DNA from: Planotetraspora sp. A-T 1434 | GTDB lineage: Bacteria > Actinomycetota > Actinomycetes > Streptosporangiales > Streptosporangiaceae | Length of the DNA: 64,000 nt | Assembly: GCF_025420585.1 (NCBI RefSeq) | Contig: NZ_JAOEGB010000008.1 | Span: forward strand, 1 to 64,000 | Direction of reading: 5' to 3' | Part shown: piece by piece, positions 9,194 to 16,091 of the stretch | Layout of the letters: every line of letters starts with the position of its first letter | Numbering within the stretch: the stretch's first letter is position 1 | Program-made: the position numbers and the translations under genes | Notes under the pieces: generated by a model | What the model saw: only the letters and a program-made list of their open reading frames with translations | What the model was told of the DNA's origin: nothing | The model's database searches: none

Positions 9194-10363
9194 ATGCCTG
9201 ACGCGGTGCGGGTACGGAGACGGTCCCTCGCCAGGCGGGCGGTGGGCCAGGGGGCTCCGGTATGGCGGATGGACGGCCTGCTCCTCGCGGCGGTGATCGC
9301 GCTGAGCGTCATCGGCACGCTGCTGGTCTGGTCGTCCACCCGGACCTGGGTGTCCAACGAGCCGACGGGGCTGGTCAAGAAGCACGTTCTGAACCTGTGC
9401 ATCGGCCTGGCGCTCTACAGCGTCGTGGCGGTGAGCGACTACCGCTGGCTGCGCAGGTACGCCCCCTTCCTGTACGGCGTGGCCATCATGGGGCTCCTGC
9501 TGGTCATCACCCCGATGGGATCGACCATCAACGGGCACCACTCGTGGATCATGCTCGGGGGCGGCTTCGCCGTACAGCCCGCTGAGCTGGCCAAACCGGC
9601 TCTGATCGTATTCATGGCGCGGCTGCTCGTGCGTTCCGCAGAGGGGAAGGACCGCCCCCGGGTCGTCGACCTGGCGCTCTGCCTCGCCGCGGCGGGGGTC
9701 GCGGCGTCGCTGGTCATGCTTGAGCCCGACCTCGGCACCACGATGGTGCTCGTGGTCATCACGGGCGGGATCATCGTCTTCGCCGGTGTGCGCAAGCGGT
9801 GGATCGTGGCGTCGGTGCTGCTGGCCGCGGCCGGCGGGCTGGCCGTGTGGTCCCTCGGGCTGATGAAGCCCTACCAGGTGGCCCGGTTCACCGCGCTGAT
9901 CAACCCCGCCAGTGACCCGCGCGGCGTCGGATACAACAGCACGCAGGCGCTGGTGGCGATCGGATCGGGTGAGCTGTTCGGGAAGGGCCTGTTCCACGGC
10001 GGGCAGACCACCGGGCGTTTCGTGCCGGAGCAGCACACCGACTTCATCTTCACGGTGGCGGGCGAGGAGTTCGGCTTCGTGGGGACCGTCACGGTCGTGG
10101 CGCTGCTCGGGGTCGTGCTGCTGCGCGGCCTGCGCATCGCCCGGATGTGCGAGGATCGCTTCGGCGCACTGGTCGCCGCCGGGATCGTCACCTGGATGGC
10201 CTTCCAGACCCTGGTCAACGTCGGGATGACCATCGGCATCATGCCGATCACGGGCGTGCCCCTGCCGTTCGTCTCGTACGGTGGCACGGCGACGTTCGCC
10301 AACATGATCGCGGTCGGCATCCTCCAGGCGATCCATGTCCGGGAGCGCGCCCTCTCCGCATGA
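9194..10363 (+). CDS. rodA: Peptidoglycan glycosyltransferase RodA (SEDS family)
   Basis: Polytopic SEDS glycosyltransferase that polymerises lipid II as the partner of the PBP2 encoded just upstream. 389 residues, about ten membrane helices, with the SEDS signatures VQPAELAKPA, LEPDLGTTMV, the EQHTDFIF loop and GVPLPFVSYGGT. It begins 9 bases after mrdA and is the last gene of the mre operon. Its stop codon lies inside the first unit of a 12-bp tandem repeat. Confidence 0.96.
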   Translation: MPDAVRVRRRSLARRAVGQGAPVWRMDGLLLAAVIALSVIGTLLVWSSTRTWVSNEPTGLVKKHVLNLCIGLALYSVVAVSDYRWLRRYAPFLYGVAIMGLLLVITPMGSTINGHHSWIMLGGGFAVQPAELAKPALIVFMARLLVRSAEGKDRPRVVDLALCLAAAGVAASLVMLEPDLGTTMVLVVITGGIIVFAGVRKRWIVASVLLAAAGGLAVWSLGLMKPYQVARFTALINPASDPRGVGYNSTQALVAIGSGELFGKGLFHGGQTTGRFVPEQHTDFIFTVAGEEFGFVGTVTVVALLGVVLLRGLRIARMCEDRFGALVAAGIVTWMAFQTLVNVGMTIGIMPITGVPLPFVSYGGTATFANMIAVGILQAIHVRERALSA

Positions 10364-10405
10364 GAGCACGCATGAGAGCACGCATGAGAGCGCGCATGAG
10401 AGCGC
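10358..10405. repeat. Four copies of a 12-bp tandem repeat over the rodA stop
   Basis: GCATGAGAGCAC occurs at 10358 and 10370, and GCATGAGAGCGC at 10382 and 10394. The first unit contains the rodA TGA; since 12 is a multiple of 3, each copy puts another TGA in the same frame. Confidence 0.95.
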
Positions 10406-10510
10406 GCCGCAGGGAACCGGGTCCCGGCTCTCACTGGCGTCAGGTCCGTCAAGCGAACACCATGGGAACGGAACTGGTTCGGGGGCTGAACGGACCATTA
10501 CGGAGGAACG

Positions 10511-10759
10511 GTGACTCCGGACGATGAGGCGCGGGAGCGCGAGCGGGCCCTTGAGCTGCTGCGCACCGCCTTCCCGGACTATCGGATCGTGTACGGCGGC
10601 GGCCGCTGGGCCGCCGCGGCAGCGGGCGACCCGCCGACGGTGTGGTTCGCCCAGACCCCCAGCAGCCTCTGTGGCCAGCTCTTCCTGGCCCAGCTGCGCA
10701 ACGGCGGCACCATCGCCCCTCTCCACGGGAAGGAGAGCAACTCGCAGTGCGCAGGGTGA
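10511..10759 (+). CDS. Small hypothetical protein (82 aa)
   Basis: GTG start with a good ribosome-binding site (GGAGGAACG just before). The N-terminus is charged and helical, followed by an RIVYGGGRWAA strand pattern and a VWFAQTP segment. No known domain recognised. It sits between rodA and a TPR regulator; the 5' gap holds the tail of the rodA repeat. It could be a small partner of the downstream regulator, but nothing in the sequence proves this. Confidence 0.6.
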   Translation: MTPDDEARERERALELLRTAFPDYRIVYGGGRWAAAAAGDPPTVWFAQTPSSLCGQLFLAQLRNGGTIAPLHGKESNSQCAG

Positions 10760-10782
10760 CCGTTTTGTGACGATCGCGACGC

Positions 10783-10800
10783 TAGCGTGACTGGGGTCAC
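10783..10800 (+). promoter_or_regulatory. Putative promoter with GTGAC/GTCAC repeat
   Basis: A TAGCGT -10-like hexamer lies at about 10783-10788, overlapped by GTGAC-TGGG-GTCAC, a 5-bp inverted repeat. It is 15 bases before the start of the TPR regulator, a position suited to autoregulation. Inference only. Confidence 0.35.
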
Positions 10801-10814
10801 CACCTGGAGAGCCG

Positions 10815-12221
10815 ATGACACAACCCTCACGCGGCGGCGATCGGTCCGCCATCCAGTGCGCCGCGATCATCCGCGAGCGGACGCTGGCCAGCTTCGGCGA
10901 ACCGCCGACGGCGGCCGTCATCCACCAGATCGCCGAGGAGATCCACGTCTGCTGCCCGCAGGCGTCCCGGTTCAAGTGCCTGCGCCTCGCCCACGGATGG
11001 ACGGTGGAGGAGGCGATCGAGCGCTTCCACGCGATGTGCGACCGAGAGCAGGTCAAGCGCCGCGGGCTCACGGAGCGCTCCTGGCGCGAATGGGAGGCCG
11101 GGGCGCGTCCCGACCGCGACTACACGGACCTGCTGTGCCGGCTGTTCGAGACCGGCCCGGTGCAGCTCGGCTTCGCCCGCGACTACACCCCGGAGGACCT
11201 CCGGCGGCCGCGCGCGGCCGGGCCGGACCCGATCTCCGCGGCCGCGATGGAGGCGAGCGAGCACGCAGAGCGGGTCGAGACGAGCGAGATCGGCGACAGC
11301 ACGCTCGAACGGCTCCGCACCCAGGTGATCTGGGTGGCCAGGCGGTACGTCTGGGAGGCGCCGCTGCCGCTCTTCGTCGAGATGCGGGCGCTCCAGGAGC
11401 AGACCCGGCGGGCGCTGGAGCGGCGGATCCACCCGATCCAGTCGGGCGAGCTGTACTTCCTGACCGGGGCGCTGTGCGGGCTGATGGCCAACGCGAGCAT
11501 GGACATGGGCCGCCGGGTCCCCGCCGATACGCTGGCCAGGGCCGCGTGGACCTACGGCAGGATCGCCGGGCACCAGTCGCTCATGGGCTGGGCGCGCGGC
11601 ATGCAGGCGTCGGTGGCGCTGTGGGACAGGCGCTACGAGGACGCCGCGGGCTACGCCCAGGACGGTCTCACCCACCTGGCGCGGGGCCAGGGCGGAGCGC
11701 GCCTGCACATGCTCCGCGCCCGCGCCACCGCGATGCTCGGCCGTACGGCGGAGGCGGAGCGGGAGCTGGCACTGGCCCTGGAGGCCCGCGAGGCGGAACC
11801 GGGCGACGAGCTCCATGACGGCTTCGCCGGCGAGTTCGCGTTCCGGCCGGCCAAGCACGCCTACTACGCGGCCGTGACACGCCTGCATCTCGGCCAGTCG
11901 GCTCCGGCCATCCAGGAGGCGAGGACGGCCCTCGACCTGTACGCCACGGGCGACCCCCAGCACCGGTCGTACGGCTGCGAGGCGATGGCGGGCGCCCACC
12001 TCGCCGTCGCCCACCTCATGGAGGACGACCCCGACGGCGCGGAGGAGGCGCTGACCCCGCTGCTCGACCTCCCGCCCGAACGCCGCATCGACAGCCTCGC
12101 AGAGACGCTGGGATCGACCCGCAAGCTGCTCGGCGGCAGCTTCGCGAGCCGGCTTGAGGGGTTCTGCGCGGTCGGCCTGCCGCAGTCCGCCGCCCGCGCC
12201 CTGCCCGAGGGGAGCGGCTGA
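10815..12221 (+). CDS. Helix-turn-helix/TPR-type transcriptional regulator
   Basis: A 468-residue protein. The N-terminal ~115 residues include an XRE-like region (residues 55-100, ending TERSWREWEAGARP) as in actinobacterial regulators of the SCO4441/NsdA type; the rest is alpha-helical with TPR-like repeats. Such proteins usually respond to a peptide or protein signal, but the ligand is unknown here. The stop overlaps the next gene start by one base (TGATG), so it is coupled to the phosphotransferase. The start has GGAGAG about 8 bases upstream. Confidence 0.72.
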   Translation: MTQPSRGGDRSAIQCAAIIRERTLASFGEPPTAAVIHQIAEEIHVCCPQASRFKCLRLAHGWTVEEAIERFHAMCDREQVKRRGLTERSWREWEAGARPDRDYTDLLCRLFETGPVQLGFARDYTPEDLRRPRAAGPDPISAAAMEASEHAERVETSEIGDSTLERLRTQVIWVARRYVWEAPLPLFVEMRALQEQTRRALERRIHPIQSGELYFLTGALCGLMANASMDMGRRVPADTLARAAWTYGRIAGHQSLMGWARGMQASVALWDRRYEDAAGYAQDGLTHLARGQGGARLHMLRARATAMLGRTAEAERELALALEAREAEPGDELHDGFAGEFAFRPAKHAYYAAVTRLHLGQSAPAIQEARTALDLYATGDPQHRSYGCEAMAGAHLAVAHLMEDDPDGAEEALTPLLDLPPERRIDSLAETLGSTRKLLGGSFASRLEGFCAVGLPQSAARALPEGSG

Positions 12222-13114
12222 TGTCGGTCTTCACCGTCGCGGGCACCCCGCCCGCGCTCGCCGAGGCGTGCCGCCAGGCCGGGCTCAGCGCCGCCGGAGC
12301 GCGGCTGCTGCGGAGCTTCGCCAACGTGGTGTACCACCTTCCGGGCGAGGGGGTGATCGTCCGCCTGGCGGAGGCCACCACCCCGGGCAAGTTCGAGCGG
12401 CTCGTCACCTCGCTCAAGGTCACCCGCTGGCTCGACGCGCAGGGCTTCCCCGTGACCCGGCCGCTGGACGTCCGGCAGCCGCTCGCCGTCGAAGGGTGCC
12501 TCGCGACCTTCTGGCACTACGAGAACGAGGGGCCGGACGCCGGCCGCGCTGAGGACCCGGCGGCGCTCGGCGTCATGCTGCGGTGGCTGCACACGCTGCC
12601 GCCCGTGCCGTTCGAGCTGCCGACCTACGACCCGTTCGGCCGCGTACGGCGGGCCGTGACGGCCAGCCGCGTCCTCAGCGACGAGGAGCGCGCCTGGCTG
12701 CTGGAACGGTGTTCCACGCTCATGGAGGCCTACTACGAGCAGGTCGAGTTCGCCCTGCCGTACGGGCTGGTGCACGGGGACGCGCACCGGGGCAACCTGA
12801 TCCGCACGCCGGAGCGGCTCCTGCTGTGCGACTGGGACTCGGTGAGCGCCGGGCCGCGCGAGATCGACCTCGTCCCGACGCTGCAGGGTGCGCGGTTCGG
12901 GCTGTCGGACACGCAGCGGGCCGGATTCGCCGGAGCTTACGGCTACGACGTCAGGGACTGGGCGGGTTATGCGGTGCTCCGCGACATCCGGGAGCTCCAG
13001 ACGCTGACGGCTGTGCTGCGCAATGCCCACCGCGATCCCGCAGGTCATGAGGAGCTCCGGCACCGGCTCTCCTCGCTCCGCGCGGGCGACGATCGGATCT
13101 GGCACGCTTTCTGA
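12221..13114 (+). CDS. Aminoglycoside-phosphotransferase-fold kinase
   Basis: A 297-residue member of the APH/choline-kinase fold. The catalytic loop LVHGDAHRGNLI (Asp187 as base) and the metal-binding CDWDSVSAGPREIDL are intact. The natural substrate is unknown; many APH-fold proteins act on small metabolites rather than antibiotics. It is coupled by overlap to the TPR regulator upstream, and this pairing is often seen in actinomycetes. Confidence 0.85.
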   Translation: MSVFTVAGTPPALAEACRQAGLSAAGARLLRSFANVVYHLPGEGVIVRLAEATTPGKFERLVTSLKVTRWLDAQGFPVTRPLDVRQPLAVEGCLATFWHYENEGPDAGRAEDPAALGVMLRWLHTLPPVPFELPTYDPFGRVRRAVTASRVLSDEERAWLLERCSTLMEAYYEQVEFALPYGLVHGDAHRGNLIRTPERLLLCDWDSVSAGPREIDLVPTLQGARFGLSDTQRAGFAGAYGYDVRDWAGYAVLRDIRELQTLTAVLRNAHRDPAGHEELRHRLSSLRAGDDRIWHAF

Positions 13115-13133
13115 AGCGGCTACGCTGGGACCC

Positions 13134-15128
13134 ATGTCTGTGTCCCGCAATCTCATGCCGACTTCTGAGATCGCAGCGTCCCGCAATCTCATGCCGACTT
13201 CTGAGATCGCAGTCGAGTCATTGTTCCCCCGCCTGGAACCGCTTCTGCCCAAGGTGCAGAAGCCGATCCAGTACGTCGGGGGTGAGCTGAACTCGACGAT
13301 CAAGGACTGGGACGAGGCGACGGTCCGGTGGGCTCTCATGTACCCGGACGCCTACGAGGTCGGCCTGCCCAACCAGGGCGTGCAGATCCTCTACGAGATC
13401 CTCAACGAGTTGCCCGAGACGCTGGCCGAGCGAACCTACGCCGTCTGGCCAGACCTCGAGGCGCTGATGCGGTCCGAGGGCGTCCCGCAGTTCACGGTCG
13501 ACGCCCACCGGCCGGTGCGCGCCTTCGACGTCCTCGGGGTCTCGTTCTCCACCGAGCTGGGTTACACCAACCTGCTGACCGCGCTCGACCTGGCGGGGAT
13601 CCCGCTGGACGCGGTCGAGCGGACCGGTGAGGACCCGATCGTGCTGGCCGGCGGCCACGCCGCGTTCAACCCCGAGCCGATCGCCGACTTCCTCGACGCC
13701 GCCGTCCTCGGCGACGGAGAGCAGATCGCCATCGCGATCTCCGAGGTCGTCCGCGAGTGGAAGGGCGAGGGCCGCCCCGGCGGCCGCGACGAGCTGCTCA
13801 TGCGGCTCGCCTCCACCGGAGGGGTGTACGTCCCCAAGTTCTACGACGTCGAGTACCACCCGGACGGCCGCATCAAGCGGGTCGTCCCCAACCGCCCGGG
13901 CGTTCCGTCGCGGGTCTTCAAGCACACGGTCATGGACCTGGACGAGTGGCCCTACCCGAAGAAGCCGCTCGTCCCGCTCGCCGAGACGGTCCACGAGCGG
14001 TTCAGCGTGGAGATCTTCCGCGGCTGCACCCGCGGCTGCCGCTTCTGCCAGGCCGGGATGATCACCCGTCCGGTGCGGGAGCGGTCGATCACCACCATCG
14101 GCGACATGGTCGAGGTGGGCCTCAAGGAGTCCGGCTTCAGCGAGGTCGGCCTGCTCTCGCTGTCGAGCGCCGACCACTCCGAGATCGCCGAGGTCGCCAA
14201 GGGCCTCGCCGACCGTTACGAGGGCACGCAGACCGGTCTCTCGCTGCCCTCCACGCGGGTCGACGCGTTCAACATCGACCTGGCCAATGAGTTCTCCCGC
14301 AACGGGCGCCGTTCCGGGCTGACCTTCGCACCCGAGGGCGGCTCCGAGCGGATGCGCAAGGTGATCAACAAGATGGTCACCGAGGAGGACCTGATCCGCA
14401 CCGTCACCACGGCGTACAGCCAGGGCTGGCGGCAGGTGAAGCTCTATTTCATGTGCGGGCTGCCGACCGAGGAGGATGTGGACGTTCTCGGCATCGCCGA
14501 CCTGGCCAAGAAGGTCATCAAGGCGGGCCGCGAGGCGACCGGCTCCCGGGACGTCCGCTGCACGGTCTCCATCGGCGGGTTCGTGCCCAAGCCGCACACG
14601 CCGTTCCAGTGGGCCGCCCAGTGCGACCACGAGACGGTGGACCGCCGGCTGCGCGAGCTCCGCGACGCCCTCCGCGGCGACAAGGAGTACGGCAGGGCCA
14701 TCGGCTACCGCTACCACGACGGCAAGCCGTCGATCGTGGAGGGGCTGCTGTCGCGCGGCGACCGCCGCGTGGGCAGGGTCATCCGGGCGGTGTGGGAGGA
14801 CGGTGGCCGCTTCGACGGCTGGAGCGAGCACTTCTCCTACGACCGGTGGATGGCCGCCGCCGAGCGGGCGCTCTCCGGCGAGCCTGTCGACGTCGACTGG
14901 TACACCACCCGCGAGCGGGAGGAGCACGAGGTGCTCCCCTGGGATCACCTCGACGCCGGCCTGGACCGGGAGTGGCTCTGGCAGGACTGGCAGGACGCGA
15001 CGGGCGACGTGGAGGTCGAGGACTGCCGCTGGACTCCCTGCTACGACTGCGGCGTCTGCCCGACCATGGGGACGGAGATCCAGATCGGCCCCACGGGCAA
15101 GAAGCTGCTGCCGCTCACCGTGGTCTGA
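13134..15128 (+). CDS. B12-binding-type radical SAM protein (TIGR03960 family)
   Basis: A 664-residue cytoplasmic protein. The radical SAM cluster motif is C298-x3-C302-x2-C305 (CTRGCRFC); a second Cys cluster (CRWTPCYDCGVC) lies near the C-terminus and may bind another Fe-S cluster. The family is always linked to the DUF2344 protein encoded next, and in other bacteria to RNase E/G; the reaction is not established. Three in-frame ATGs (13134, 13155, 13191) exist because the first codons are duplicated; conserved sequence starts at about VESLFPRLEPLLP, after the duplication. Confidence 0.88.
   Translation: MSVSRNLMPTSEIAASRNLMPTSEIAVESLFPRLEPLLPKVQKPIQYVGGELNSTIKDWDEATVRWALMYPDAYEVGLPNQGVQILYEILNELPETLAERTYAVWPDLEALMRSEGVPQFTVDAHRPVRAFDVLGVSFSTELGYTNLLTALDLAGIPLDAVERTGEDPIVLAGGHAAFNPEPIADFLDAAVLGDGEQIAIAISEVVREWKGEGRPGGRDELLMRLASTGGVYVPKFYDVEYHPDGRIKRVVPNRPGVPSRVFKHTVMDLDEWPYPKKPLVPLAETVHERFSVEIFRGCTRGCRFCQAGMITRPVRERSITTIGDMVEVGLKESGFSEVGLLSLSSADHSEIAEVAKGLADRYEGTQTGLSLPSTRVDAFNIDLANEFSRNGRRSGLTFAPEGGSERMRKVINKMVTEEDLIRTVTTAYSQGWRQVKLYFMCGLPTEEDVDVLGIADLAKKVIKAGREATGSRDVRCTVSIGGFVPKPHTPFQWAAQCDHETVDRRLRELRDALRGDKEYGRAIGYRYHDGKPSIVEGLLSRGDRRVGRVIRAVWEDGGRFDGWSEHFSYDRWMAAAERALSGEPVDVDWYTTREREEHEVLPWDHLDAGLDREWLWQDWQDATGDVEVEDCRWTPCYDCGVCPTMGTEIQIGPTGKKLLPLTVV
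13142..13212 (+). repeat. 36-bp in-frame direct duplication at the start of the radical SAM gene
   Basis: The 35 bases at 13142-13176 recur identically at 13178-13212 (period 36). Each copy encodes SRNLMPTSEIA and contains an ATG, so the duplication adds 12 residues and an alternative start without breaking the frame. Confidence 0.95.
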
Positions 15129-15217
15129 CCGTAGCTCAACGATCATCTGACAGGCTCCCCCGGGCGGGGGGCCTATCCTGAAAGACACCGAACCGACCTC
15201 GGAAGGACGACGGAACT

Positions 15218-15988
15218 CTGAAACCCGTTCCCGATGGACCCGCCCCCGCGCCCGCGGTGCAGCGCCTCCGCGTGCGCTACGCCAAGCGGGGCCGCCTGCG
15301 CTTCACCAGCCACCGTGACATCTCCCGCGCCGTCGAAAGGGCGGTGCGGCGGGCTGACATCCCGGTGGCGTTCAGCGCGGGGTTCAGCCCCCACCCGAAG
15401 ATCTCCTACGCCGGCGCCGCCCCGACCGGGGTGGCGAGCGAGGCCGAATATCTGGAGATCGGCGTGAGCCGGCACTGCGACCCGCAGCGGCTCCGCGCCG
15501 ACCTCGACGCCTCGCTGCCGCCCGGCCTCGACGTGCTCGACGTGGTCGAGGCGCGCGCCGGGAGCCTGGCCGACCGGCTGGAGGGCTCGACGTGGGAGTT
15601 GCGGCTGCCCGGGGCCGATCCGGAGGAGGCCGCGGGTGCGGTGGAGAAGTTCCTGGCGGCCGGCCACGTCGAGGTCGAGCGGCTGACCAAGAAGGGAATG
15701 CGGCGCTTCGACGCCCGTCAGGCGGTCCGTTCGGTGGCCGTCACGGACGGGAACGAGAGAACGGCAGGTCAGGAGCCCGGGCCGCCGTGTGTCATACTTC
15801 GTATGGTTGTTCGGCACGAAACACCTGCCGTCCGGCCCGATGACGTACTCATGGGTCTGCGTCTCGTGGCAGGCTTCGCGCCGCCGTCACCTCCCGAGGT
15901 GACCAGGCTGGCGCAGGGGCCGCTCGACGCAACGACCGGTGAGCCCGCCGACCCGTTCGAGCTCGATCGGGCAGGCGGAGACCTATAA
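15218..15988 (+). CDS. DUF2344 / TIGR03936 radical SAM-linked protein
   Basis: Partner protein of the TIGR03960 radical SAM enzyme; in some bacteria the two are fused. Family core VRYAKRGRLRFTSHRDI, then FSAGFSPHPKISYAGAAPTG. Start is unsettled: the best ribosome-binding site (GGAAGGA, 15201-15207) is followed by a CTG at 15218 in frame, while the first standard start, GTG 15257, has none. The CTG start gives about 256 residues and the GTG start 243. The RNase E/G gene follows about 100 bases later. Function unknown; a role in tRNA or rRNA modification is only a guess from context. Confidence 0.8.
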   Translation: MKPVPDGPAPAPAVQRLRVRYAKRGRLRFTSHRDISRAVERAVRRADIPVAFSAGFSPHPKISYAGAAPTGVASEAEYLEIGVSRHCDPQRLRADLDASLPPGLDVLDVVEARAGSLADRLEGSTWELRLPGADPEEAAGAVEKFLAAGHVEVERLTKKGMRRFDARQAVRSVAVTDGNERTAGQEPGPPCVILRMVVRHETPAVRPDDVLMGLRLVAGFAPPSPPEVTRLAQGPLDATTGEPADPFELDRAGGDL

Positions 15989-16091
15989 GACTTGCCGCCG
16001 CGGCACCGACAGGAGGCCCGGCGGACCGCGAGAGACGAGAGCCTCCGCGCGGCGCGGAAACGTGCCCGGGGGCTGACGGGAGAACGCCCGC

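Noticed and set aside
6881-11071. A 1396-codon open frame on the minus strand opposite mreD, mrdA and rodA
   Set aside because: It mirrors conserved genes on the plus strand, has His/Arg/Gly-rich composition with no domain, and arises from the G/C third-position bias.
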